Shown here: positions 18,301-26,625 of the stretch, in pieces
How positions within the stretch are numbered: position 1 is the first letter of the stretch
Layout of the letters: each line of letters begins with the position of its first letter
Source: CAWABB01 sp963701735
GTDB taxonomy: Bacteria > Bacteroidota > Ignavibacteria > UBA10030 > UBA6906
DNA: 64,000 bases
NCBI GenBank assembly: GCA_963701735.1
Contig: CAVPBI010000013.1
Coordinates: 124,001 to 188,000 of the forward strand
Reading direction: 5' to 3'
The notes under the pieces: model-generated
Told to the model about the DNA's origin: nothing
Seen by the model: only the letters and a program-made list of their open reading frames with translations
Database searches by the model: none
Made by a program: the position numbers and the translations under genes

Positions 18301-18587
18301 CCGACATACGAGCTGAGCCCGAAACTCATCTCCCCCGGATAGTTGACCGTGGAGGTGTTGAGAAACACGAGCGGGAGGTACTGCCCGGTCTTCGACAGGT
18401 CGAAGGCCAGCGAGTCATAGCCGAGCGCGACCTGCCTCCAGTCTCGCATGAGATAGGGAGTGGGTTTGCGCGGCATCTGTTCGATGCGCGGGATCGCAAT
18501 CTGCTGCCCCCGCACATCGGCCATCACGCTCACGACCAGCATGACGAAGATGCCGCGACGAAACGCGTGCCTATCAGGATGTTGCAT
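15393..18587 (-). CDS. Secreted multidomain protein with LamG domain and C-terminal sorting domain
   Basis: This protein of about 1064 residues has a signal peptide. Its N-terminal ~550-residue helical domain is rich in Trp and Tyr and resembles alpha/alpha-toroid carbohydrate enzymes. Two Ig/PKD-like repeats follow, each with a Y.W.A..G.L motif and a W.AP..G strand. A LamG/concanavalin-like domain comes next (FGNHGTP...LSLWVKSS...VVDDLLIYPYAL). The C-terminal sorting domain begins LGNYPNPFNGETVCRFEI and ends QRMLLMK. I infer export by the type IX route or a similar system and a surface role in glycan breakdown. The catalytic activity of the N-terminal domain is not recognised. The ATG at 18587 has GAGGG upstream. 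The frame is intact. Confidence 0.8.
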   Translation of the reverse strand: MQHPDRHAFRRGIFVMLVVSVMADVRGQQIAIPRIEQMPRKPTPYLMRDWRQVALGYDSLAFDLSKTGQYLPLVFLNTSTVNYPGEMSFGLSSYVGDGRSTGEAINVLPAVVGATLCGVDKKVQFGRNWARMCQEYFNNRPEENVYLNGAEATSGDDWWYDTMPNVFFYQLYSRYPTEGEFQRQFRMVADRWNAAVFAMGGRLTPWSHPNLNHRGWRLASMTPNNETPHEPEAGGAIAWLLYSAAKETGEPAYRYAAELCLEELAAYGWSPAYELQLSYGTLAAARMNAELGTQLNVEKMVNWCFDVSPLRSWGAVVGRWGAYDCSGLIGEVNGTSDYAFAMNTFEQIGALVPLVRYDPRFSRAIGKWVLNAANAGRLFYANYLPESNQDSRSWSALYDPSSWLAHEALRQSGPGGVSPYATGDAIGGGWAPTNLSLYSSSHVGILGAIIDTTEVPGVLKLDLLATDYFHAPAYPSYLFYNPDSVARQVTLDVGGEARDLYDAVGRSFIARGVAGPTAIQIPPDGAVLAVLAPAGGVVTYDQERLLVDGVVVDYHSGVLPANFRPRVKALAAAASPVYIDGSTRLYCTATDRDGDTIAYAWSANGGVLSGSGPSVTWTAPGTVGSFSIGCRVADSRGAVDSAVLAIAVVDSPLSQPVIQDLRARPGMVDPGSATTIACTASDPAGYALSYSWTAARGSLQPLDSTAVWTAPDNTGNMVVVCEVTNTVGGRTVDSITMPVRDFSNPSTGPPILDLRFDGDTRDASGFGNHGTPTDVLFVADRFGVATRAAGFNGATSNVRIPNSPSLSVDSAITVSLWVKSSLLFNREMFLVSHGSWQNRWKISVTPERRIRWTVKTASGVKDVDSRTLMTTGGYLCVTGVYSGSDLVIYVDGELERFTSLSGPMLTPSIDLLVGQMLPGDANYNFQGVVDDLLIYPYALTYPQVVELYNRTVPVVEDLPAVPLRHRLLGNYPNPFNGETVCRFEISERTGVKLGVYDLLGRHVVTLVDEEKDPGVYSVRFDGRNLASGVYVCRLEVRPLDPAIGRDSRSGAGTSSETQRMLLMK

Positions 18588-18591
18588 CACC

Positions 18592-20028
18592 TTATCCCTC
18601 ACCGCCTTCAGTGAACACCACGCCCGTCGTGTCTCTCTTCAGTGTCACCCTGTTTCCGCCGGGCCCGACGAACACCGCTTGCGGGCTGCCTTCGACAGAG
18701 GTCGTGGAAACTCGCCTGTATCCCAGATACTTCCTGGCCTCTGGATACTTCTCCACCTCCGTGAGCGTCAGGAGCGCCTCAATGGTGGACTCTGCGCCGG
18801 AGTTCCTGTTCAGACCCTGCTCCGCGGAGATCCCGTCGTACCCGCGCCCGGATCCGGGATCATACATGGGCTCCCCGGCGGGATTGTTCCCCATCAGCCA
18901 CGCCGCGGCCAGACCCGCCATACGGAGATACTCAGCCTTTCCGGTCGCCTCGTACAGGCGGATGAGACCCACAGCCATCGGCCGGACGCCGTACGCGATC
19001 TGTTCGTACTCCTGTCGACTCGCCGGATCGCGTACATCCATCTCCTTGGCGAAGCCCTCACACAGAAGCCGGAAGTACCAGCCGTCGGCCTCCCTCTTCG
19101 CGGAGGCGATCATGGTCGAATCGTTGAGGATCCAGCCGATTTCGGCGAGGGCCTGCGTCTGCCCGTTGCCCCAGCTGTGCCAGAGCGTCTGCCAGGACCG
19201 ATGAAGCCCGAACGGGAACACATCCCCTCTCCCGTCCTGCATGATCATGAGTCCGTCCGCCAGCTTTCTCATCGTCGCGGCGACATCATCGGAGGGCGCA
19301 ACCCGGTAATACTCGATCAGACCCAGAAGGAGCTCCGAACTGGCATCCGCGCCGGATTCGTAGAGGAGCCAACGAGGAGTCCGGAAGCCGGCCTCGACCT
19401 CTTCCTCGCCGTGCCGCTCAACGAGCGCGCGGACGCGCGGGAGGGATCGCTCGACGGCACTGCGGAGTGTGGCCGCAAACGCAGGGTCGTGCTCCCTGAA
19501 CACCCGGGCACCGCTCGCCAGCGCCCAGACGCCCCGGGCAGCCCACCACCCGAACGATTTGAAGCTGGTCCTGCCGTCCCGGTTGATCGAGCGGTCTTCG
19601 AACACGAAGTTGTAGAAGTCACCGTCGTCCGCCTGCATCGCCAGCACGAAATCCAGAAATCCCTTCGCACGCTTCAATCCATCCGGCCGTCCGTGCAACT
19701 CGAAATCGCGAAGGCAGAGGACGGCCGCCCGTGCGGCATCGTCCACGCAGGCGATGCCCTCGGGCCCCGACTCCTTCGCGTCCACCCATGCGTAATCGGG
19801 ATACCGGGAGTAGATGTGAGCGATCGTGACGGCTTTCCCCTCCACAGTCACGGCCTCGCTGAGGTGGTCGAGATGGCTGAAATTCACAAGCGTGCTCCGG
19901 TCACTTGTCACACAGGAGAGCTGCAAGAACAGCAATGCCGACACCACCAGCCCGATGACCGCCGGACTATCTGATGAGCGGATGCCTGCACCGTCCATGC
20001 GGCGCGCCTCTGATGGCCATGCTGTCAT
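18592..20028 (-). CDS. Predicted lipoprotein with alpha/alpha-toroid fold
   Basis: A 478-residue protein with a lipobox (LFLQLSC) after a long N-terminal hydrophobic segment, so probably anchored in a membrane facing the periplasm or outside. The body is a series of helical hairpins with CVDDAARAAV, GWWAARGVWAL, WHSWGNGQTQALAE and LMGNNPAGEPMYD. These features match six-hairpin toroid glycosidases and related enzymes, although no family could be fixed. The start at 20028 has AGGAG nine bases upstream, partly inside the dehydrogenase gene. It follows the dehydrogenase gene and precedes the LamG protein gene almost without gaps. A glycan-processing role is inferred from fold and context. Confidence 0.7.
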   Translation of the reverse strand: MTAWPSEARRMDGAGIRSSDSPAVIGLVVSALLFLQLSCVTSDRSTLVNFSHLDHLSEAVTVEGKAVTIAHIYSRYPDYAWVDAKESGPEGIACVDDAARAAVLCLRDFELHGRPDGLKRAKGFLDFVLAMQADDGDFYNFVFEDRSINRDGRTSFKSFGWWAARGVWALASGARVFREHDPAFAATLRSAVERSLPRVRALVERHGEEEVEAGFRTPRWLLYESGADASSELLLGLIEYYRVAPSDDVAATMRKLADGLMIMQDGRGDVFPFGLHRSWQTLWHSWGNGQTQALAEIGWILNDSTMIASAKREADGWYFRLLCEGFAKEMDVRDPASRQEYEQIAYGVRPMAVGLIRLYEATGKAEYLRMAGLAAAWLMGNNPAGEPMYDPGSGRGYDGISAEQGLNRNSGAESTIEALLTLTEVEKYPEARKYLGYRRVSTTSVEGSPQAVFVGPGGNRVTLKRDTTGVVFTEGGEG

Positions 20029-20029
20029 C

Positions 20030-21061
20030 TCATGACGCTCCTGCCGTCATTCCTGGCGTGAGAATACTCTTGAGAGAGATCCCTTCCCGATGGACGCGGA
20101 ACGCTTCATGCACGCCGTCCAGCGGGAAGTACCGCACGGGAAACCGGTCGACACGCACTGTTCCCGCCTGGAGCAGGGAGATGGCGCGGCTGAACGTGTG
20201 GGGATTGACGTACGACCCCGTGATCGTGAGCTCTTTCGAATAGACGAGGTTTGGCTCAACGGAAATCGTCGTGCCGATCGGGCACACGCCGAAGAACACG
20301 ATGCGCCCGCCCCGGCGCGCGAGCTTCAACGATTGCTCGGCGGTCACGGGGGAGCCCGCGCATTCCAGAACGACGTCCGCACCCTCGGGTGCGAGCGATC
20401 GGACCTGATCCATCACATCCTCATGGGCGGGGTCGACCACAACGGTCGCACCCTCCATCTCGGCCAGGGCGCGCTTGTGTCCCTGCGGCTCGACGAGGAC
20501 GGTACGGGCCGCTCCCGCATGACGCGCGAGCTGCAGCATCATCAGTCCCACCGGGCCGCCGCCCAGCACCACCACCGTGTCTCCATGCCGGATCTCCGCG
20601 CGGTCGATGCCGTGGACGGCGCACGAAAGGGGCTCGACAAAGGCGCAAACCTCGGCGGGGATCTCCTCACCCAGCACGAACGCCTGTTCCGCCGGCACGA
20701 CGCAAAACTCCGCCATGCCGCCGTTCCGGTCCACCCCCAGCGCCACGAGCGAGGAACAGAGATGTACGAGACCCCGGCGACAGTAGAAGCATGTCCCGCA
20801 CGAGATATTAGGGTCCACAGCCACCCGTTCCCCCACATGGATCCCCTTGACCCTCTTCCCCATCTCCACGACGCGTCCCGCATATTCATGCCCGAGGACG
20901 ACCGGCGGCGTCGAGCGCGCGACTCCCTCGACGATGTGCAGGTCGGTTCCGCAGATGCCACACGCTTCGACCTGCACCAGAATGTCGGTGTCGCCCAACC
21001 CGGGAAGGTCCTGGGTTGTGACTTCCATGTGATGGGCTTTGCTGAAGAGGACGGCTTTCAT
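20030..21061 (-). CDS. Zinc-dependent medium-chain alcohol/polyol dehydrogenase
   Basis: A 343-residue cytoplasmic MDR-family dehydrogenase, similar in layout to sorbitol and threonine dehydrogenases. Catalytic zinc ligands are C37 (CGICGTD) and H58-E59 (LGHEYAG). Structural zinc cysteines are C88, C91, C94 and C102. The Rossmann motif is VVLGGGPVGL. It would oxidise a sugar alcohol or sugar with NAD(P)+. The exact substrate cannot be read from sequence, but the setting suggests a sugar from the imported glycan. Its ATG overlaps the true stop of the upstream gene by four bases, once two frame changes there are bridged. Confidence 0.9.
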   Translation of the reverse strand: MKAVLFSKAHHMEVTTQDLPGLGDTDILVQVEACGICGTDLHIVEGVARSTPPVVLGHEYAGRVVEMGKRVKGIHVGERVAVDPNISCGTCFYCRRGLVHLCSSLVALGVDRNGGMAEFCVVPAEQAFVLGEEIPAEVCAFVEPLSCAVHGIDRAEIRHGDTVVVLGGGPVGLMMLQLARHAGAARTVLVEPQGHKRALAEMEGATVVVDPAHEDVMDQVRSLAPEGADVVLECAGSPVTAEQSLKLARRGGRIVFFGVCPIGTTISVEPNLVYSKELTITGSYVNPHTFSRAISLLQAGTVRVDRFPVRYFPLDGVHEAFRVHREGISLKSILTPGMTAGAS

Positions 21062-23618
21062 GGCGTTCCAAAATGGAGGATGAGCGTATCAACCGCTTTC
21101 GTCGCACGATACTCGATCGTCAGCCTTTGCACACCTTCACTCCCCGGCTCACCCCCGGTCACAGCGATCTTCGCCCCATTGAGCGAGGCCGCAGTCGGGG
21201 TCCCACGGACTCACCACGCTCACCGCCGTGGCGTGCCCTTCAAACGAGGAGAGCGTGAGGGAAAGGCTCCGGCCAGCCGTATCCAGCTTCGCTTCATGAA
21301 GAACCGCGTTGACTCCATCGAGGTAGGGGTACCGGACCGGCCCGTGCTCTATCCGGATCGACTGTGCCCCGGAAGCTCCCCGCGGGATCACGCGGGAAGG
21401 AACGAGCGCGCCGTCGACCAGGATGCGCGCGATCGTCGAGCCGTGCCCGGACACCACGAATTCTTTTCGTGGTCCCACAGACGTAGTCGGCTTCGACATC
21501 GTGGAGCGCAGCGGGAAGTCCGCCGCCGACCGAGACGTTCCATGCGTTCTCGTCAACGCCGATCATCCGATAGGCGGTCCCGATGCAAAATCCGGCCGAC
21601 CACATCATCGTCGGCTTGTCCACCCACCCGTGGTCGTGGGCCTGCGTGTCGGAAAACCGGTACTCGTAGAGTGCTGGCTGGCCGCGCGGGCTTTGCGTGA
21701 TTCCGTCGACGGTCATCGTACGCCGGTAGAACGCGAAGGCGGAGTCGAGCTCTCCCACTGCCCTGAGAGCCCATGCATACCAGGCATTCCCCAGGTACCA
21801 GACTCCCCCGTTGGCATAGAGGTATGGGCCGCCCGCTTCGTTCCCCTTCACGTTATAGAACTTCTTGACCGAATCGGTGTGGAAATCCGCCGGCGCCACC
21901 GTGCGCACCCCGATCGCAGGATCGAGCAGCTCTCGCCGCGCCGTCCCGACAAGGCGTCGGGCCAGGTCTGGTGGGAGCGTCCCGTAGGCCGCGGCCAGCA
22001 AGGGACCCATATAGACATGCCGGTCGCGCAACCCGCCGGTCGTATTATAGAGATACCCTGCCGCGTCGTCCCAGAGTTCGTTGCGCAGACCGGTCTCCAG
22101 TTTCGCGGCCACCTGCTCATAGGCGCGAAGCGCCGGGGCCTTCATGCCGAGCACGGAGCCGAGATACTGATACTCCTCCAGCGCGCGAATCGTGAGGATC
22201 GTAAGGTACGCGCGGGTACCCTCGGCGTGCCCGAAGTCCCACCAGTCAGGCTCGTTCCCCATCATGAGGTTCCCGCGGCGGCGTTTGAGCGTCAGGGCGA
22301 TGCCTTGTGAAACAACAGGCATGAGCTTCGTGACGGTCGCGGTATCAGACGTGTGGCGGAGATACGAGGCGGTGGCAAGGACAAACCAGAGATGGTTCCA
22401 GTTTCCGGGGGCGCAGTACTCGGTGATGAATGCGTCATCCTTCCAGTAGTATGCGTGAGACAGCACACTGTCCCTGGAGAGAGCCAGAAGGTGCAGCAGA
22501 TCGCGCCTGACGCGCCGGGGATCAAAGACGATCGCAGAGAGGTTGGTCAGAAGAATATCGTGGGTGAACATGAAGTTGTATTCTGCCGGGCACGGCATAG
22601 GCACGATGGCGCCATCGAGGAAGTGCTGGTTCGACTCAAGCAGAGCCTTCGAATAGGATACCGCCCTGTCCGTCCACGGATCTCCGCTCCGGAACAGTCC
22701 GCGATCTACCGCCGACCGCACGGCCGAGTCGTAGCGGGCCACCTCTTCGCGCCACGTCGCCCGCAACCGTTCCATCGTTCGATCGATCTCCTCGGGTCCG
22801 GTACTGCTGAACAGCTGCGTGATCGTCGCCGAGTCGCCCGGCTGAAGCGCCACGCGATACATGAACGCCGCTGCAGCACGGACTCTCCCTCCCGCCGGCG
22901 ACAGCGTACCGGCCAGCTCCCCTCCGCCGTCGATCCAGTTCGACCATCCGGTATCCGACAGCGCAAGCGCGGATGCATCTGAAGTCCAGGATGCCGGTTG
23001 CAGTCCCGCATTCTGCACCGCGACCGAGGCACGGCCGAGTGCGCGCTCATCGAAGGAGGCGACAATGCCATCACCCGTGCTTCGGGTCCGGGCCGAATCG
23101 AACCGGGCGTACGTCTGACAGCTGCGCAGCACGATGGCCGTGTGCGTGTAGACCTCCGCAGTATGGGCGCTCGACCCGGCGTTGTACATCGTGAGCGACA
23201 TGACGGCAGCGGGCTCGTTCAGGCAGAAGTCGTAGGCCAGCGTCAGCCTGAGGTCCCCTTCGGTGGCAAAGAAGCGCACGCTGTGCGGCGAGAGCCTGTA
23301 TCCCCACGGTCGCTTCCCGAGCCAGGTTCTGGGCCCTTCATCCACCCTGATGCCAATGACGACAGGTCTGGACTCCCCGCGCTTCCAGTAGTCGGTGCTG
23401 AGGTCCAGACTGTTGGCCACCGGGGCGTAGAAGCTCACTCTGGACGGGAGAGGACGGCTGTCATGAAACTCGAGTCCCACGTAGTGACCGCCGACCTCAA
23501 CCTGTCCATATCCTCTGTCGAAATCGACGGCCACCGGATCTTCAGGCTGCGGTGCGGGCTGTTTGCACGCCAGCCCTGCGACCAGCATCAATGCAGCAGT
23601 CCACGCGGAGCGTTTCAC
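21058..23618 (-). CDS. Predicted lipoprotein with alpha/alpha-barrel glycosidase-like domain, frame interrupted
   Basis: This is a lipoprotein (GTG start, lipobox LMLVAGLAC) of about 850 residues: an N-terminal beta-sandwich, then a helical barrel with FMFTHDILLTNLSA, GNWNHLWFVLA, GNEPDWWDFGHAEG and DHGWVDKPTMMWSAGF, arranged like GH63, GH94 or GH116 relatives. The family is not certain. The frame changes near 21470 (next to AAAA) and again near 21205. Bridging both gives a smooth C-terminus ending TLILHFGTP, whose TGA overlaps the ATG of the dehydrogenase gene. It directly follows the ABC permease genes. A role in trimming imported oligosaccharides is inferred. Confidence 0.75.
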
Positions 23619-23619
23619 G

Positions 23620-24429
23620 TTATCCTTTCAGCCCGGTGGACGCAAGGCTCTGAATGAAGGATCGCTGGAAGAACGCGTATGCGATGATCACGGGGAGAGC
23701 AAGCAGCGTCGCCGCAGCGAGCTGCGCACCAAGCTGCGACTCCGCCTCACCGCCGATGGTGAAGATGGTGACGAGCTGCGGCATGGTCATCAACGTCCGC
23801 TCGCGCACGACAAGCAGCGGCCAGAGCACCTCGTTCCAGGATGTCATGAACGTCAGAATGCCCACGGTTGCGATGACCGGACGGGACAATGGCCAGACGA
23901 CCCGGAAGAGGATCGTGATCTCGGTTGCTCCGTCGAGCCGGGCGGCGTCAAGCAGGGCCTCCGGAATCGAGAGGAAGAACTGCCGGAACAGGAGAATACT
24001 GAAAGCGCTCATGATGGTCGGCGCGATGAGCCCCATGTACGAGTCCGTCCACCCCAGCGTCACCATCAGGATGTACTGCGGTATCAGCACGATCTGGAAC
24101 GGGATCATCATCGTGAAGAGGATGAGGGCCTGAATCACCGTCGAGCCGGGGAAGCGGAGGCGCGCGAGCGCATACCCGACCATGGACCCGAACAGAACCA
24201 CGGACCCGGTCGCCACCCCCGAGACCAGCACACTGTTCAGAAAAGCTCTTCCGATCGGGATCTTGGTGAGGACCAGGTTGTAACTCTTCAGGGAGAACTC
24301 ATGTGACCAGAGTCCGAGGTCCGCGAGCTGTGTTTCCGGCTTGAGCGAGGCGGCGACCATCCAGAGAAACGGGTACGCAAACACCACCGCTCCGAGAACA
24401 AGAACACCGTATCGAACGGCCGTTTTCAT
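23620..24429 (-). CDS. ABC sugar transporter permease (MalG type)
   Basis: A 269-residue inner-membrane permease with six helices, of the carbohydrate-uptake CUT1 family. The cytoplasmic EAA loop reads EALLDAARLDGATEITILFRVVWPLSRP, shown here split only by family convention, and ends in the usual IxLP-like WPLSRP. It pairs with the MalF-type permease whose stop it overlaps by four bases, and with the binding protein gene before that. GGAGA lies seven bases before the ATG. No ATP-binding subunit gene is present in the window, so a shared ATPase encoded elsewhere is expected. Confidence 0.93.
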   Translation of the reverse strand: MKTAVRYGVLVLGAVVFAYPFLWMVAASLKPETQLADLGLWSHEFSLKSYNLVLTKIPIGRAFLNSVLVSGVATGSVVLFGSMVGYALARLRFPGSTVIQALILFTMMIPFQIVLIPQYILMVTLGWTDSYMGLIAPTIMSAFSILLFRQFFLSIPEALLDAARLDGATEITILFRVVWPLSRPVIATVGILTFMTSWNEVLWPLLVVRERTLMTMPQLVTIFTIGGEAESQLGAQLAAATLLALPVIIAYAFFQRSFIQSLASTGLKG

Positions 24430-25322
24430 GAATACGTCTCCTGTTCGATCACGCGGCGCTGCAACAGAACGACCCCGAGGATGATCACCGCGTAGACGAC
24501 GCCGAGCGTGGCGGCGTACCCCATATGGCTGAAGTAGAAACCCTGGTTGTAGATATAGAGCATCCCCGACAGCGTGCTCTGCATGGGACCGCCCCCGGTC
24601 AGGACGTACGGCTCGATGAACAGCGAAAACCCGCCGATCGTCGAGAGGACGATCACAACCATGACGGTAGGATTCAGCATCGGCAGCGTGATCCTGAAGA
24701 ATTTCGTGGCCGGCGGCGCTCCGTCGACATCCGCCGCGTCATAGACTTCCTGGGGAATGCTCTGCAGGCCTGCGAGGAACAGCACGATATAGATCCCCAC
24801 ATTCTTCCACGTCGCCATGATCGCGATGGAAGGCATCGCCAGCCGGGCATCCGTGAGCCACGGAAGCGGATCCGCGCCGAACCACCGGAGCATCACGTTC
24901 AGCAGCCCGTTGTCGAACCCGTACAGCTGCCGCCAGAGGATGGTCACGACCACTCCGGAGACGACCACCGGCAGAAAATACAGCGCGCGGAAGAACCCCC
25001 GCCCGCGGATCTTCCCATTCAACAGCATGGCGAAACCCAGGGCGACGACGATCTGCAGCGGAATGTGAATCACGAGGAAGAACAGTGTGTTGACGATCGA
25101 CTTGAGGAAGAGCGGATCCTGCACCAGCCTCCCGAAGTTCTTCAGGCCGATCCATTCCATCGGGGTGACGATATTCCACCGGTGAAACACAAGGATGAGC
25201 GAGAAGACCAGCGGATAGGCCACGAAGGCCAGGAAGAACAGGACGTACGGCAGGACAAGGCCGTAGGCCGAACGGTTTTGCGGCGAGAGCAGCCCGCGTC
25301 CGGTGCGCAGAAGTTTGCTCAT
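24426..25322 (-). CDS. ABC sugar transporter permease (MalF/UgpA type)
   Basis: About 298 residues form a CUT1-family permease with an N-terminal cytoplasmic tail and six to seven helices. The EAA loop is EVYDAADVDGAPPATKFF.ITLPMLNP. I start it at the ATG at 25322, which overlaps the stop of the binding-protein gene as ATGA; a start three codons earlier is possible. Together with its MalG-type partner it would form the membrane channel for a di- or oligosaccharide. The frame is intact. Confidence 0.93.
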   Translation of the reverse strand: MSKLLRTGRGLLSPQNRSAYGLVLPYVLFFLAFVAYPLVFSLILVFHRWNIVTPMEWIGLKNFGRLVQDPLFLKSIVNTLFFLVIHIPLQIVVALGFAMLLNGKIRGRGFFRALYFLPVVVSGVVVTILWRQLYGFDNGLLNVMLRWFGADPLPWLTDARLAMPSIAIMATWKNVGIYIVLFLAGLQSIPQEVYDAADVDGAPPATKFFRITLPMLNPTVMVVIVLSTIGGFSLFIEPYVLTGGGPMQSTLSGMLYIYNQGFYFSHMGYAATLGVVYAVIILGVVLLQRRVIEQETYS

Positions 25323-26624
25323 CGGTTCCACTCCACGATAACCGACGAGGCCCGGAGGAATTCCCGGACCGCCTCATCGGGCCCGATCTTCCCGTACACG
25401 CAGCACCGTTCGTACGTCTGCGAGAGCGTATCGAAGATCTCCTTGAGGTCGGGGGCCGAATCGACACCGCGAGTCAGAAGGGATTGCCGCGCAAATTCCA
25501 TCATGACGGGATTTCGCTGGAAGTACCCGGCGAAGAGGGGATTGGCCAGGAGGTCGTTGCGAACCGGGATTTGATCGCACATTTCCAGGAGCTGCAGATC
25601 GTGCTCGGCGCGCACCAGAAAGCGGACGAACTCCCAGGCCGCCTCGGGGTGCCGCGTGGTGCTGAAGATCGAAATATTCTTGAAATCACCGTACGTGTGC
25701 ACGGGCCCGCGATGCGAGTCCGGCACCGGAACCGGGGCCACGCCATACTCCATCGACGGGGCGTAGTTCCGGAGCTGGGCCACCTGCCAGGGGCCGGAGA
25801 AATGCGTGATCTTCTGCTCCAGGAGGAACGGGATCCGCGCCTGCGAAGTAGGTGCGCGGGAAGTACCCCTCCGCGTAGCACGACTGGAAGAACGCAAACA
25901 CGGCGGCCGCCGCGTCCTCGTCGGCGGAGACCTCACCGTACCGGTAGAGCGTCCTCCCCCCGGAGGCGGCAACGTAGAAGGGATAGAAATCGTAGAGACG
26001 CTGCCACCATATCGGCCGGATATCGCGCTCTCCCATCCAGACATCAATCTGTCCATCTCCGTTCAGGTCACGCGTCGCCTTCTTTGCCGCATCGAGGTAT
26101 TCGCTGTATGTGGCTGGAACCCGCTCGATACCCGCGTCGCGCAGGAGACGGAGATTGACGAACATCATGACAGGGTTGGACTTCCAGGGCAGCTGGTAGA
26201 AATGGCCGTCGGGGCTCCGGAACGTCTCCAGCAGCGCGGAATCCACGCGGTTGCGCGCAAGCGTGTCAAAGCCGGGGAGTTGATCAAGCGCGATCAGTCC
26301 GCCCGCGCGGGTGTAGTCGTACAGCGCTCCCGGCTGGATATTGGAGCAGACATCGGGGGTTGTGCCCCCGGCGATCGCCGCGAGCAGGACCTCCTCCGTG
26401 GATTGGCTCACGGGAATCGGCTGCATGCGAACATGGATCTCCGGATGCCGCGCGTTCCAGAGCCGCACGAGCGAATCGGCGAGCCGGACCTCCTGAGGAT
26501 TGGGCGCGGGCCAGTACGTGAGCTCAACAGCTTCCGTCCGAGTCGACGCCCGTTCGTCACGCGCGCCGCATCCGGAAAACAGAAGAACAGCCAGGAGCAG
26601 TCCGACGCCGCTTCGCGTAGTCAT
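25319..26624 (-). CDS. Extracellular sugar-binding lipoprotein, frame interrupted
   Basis: This is a CUT1-family solute-binding protein, a lipoprotein with lipobox LLFSGC. The N-terminal lobe includes LTYWPAPNPQE, VRLWNARHPEIHV and GGTTPDV. The protein runs in one frame to YFPRTYFAGAD and continues in another from IPFLLEQKITHFSGPW, through FSTTRHPEAAWEFVRFL, to the end VIVEWNR. The frame change is at about 25832-25845. Bridged, it is about 435 residues, the usual size. GGGAG lies just before the ATG, within the end of the upstream gene. It is coupled to the two permease genes downstream and would deliver oligosaccharide to them. Confidence 0.9.
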
Positions 26625-26625
26625 G

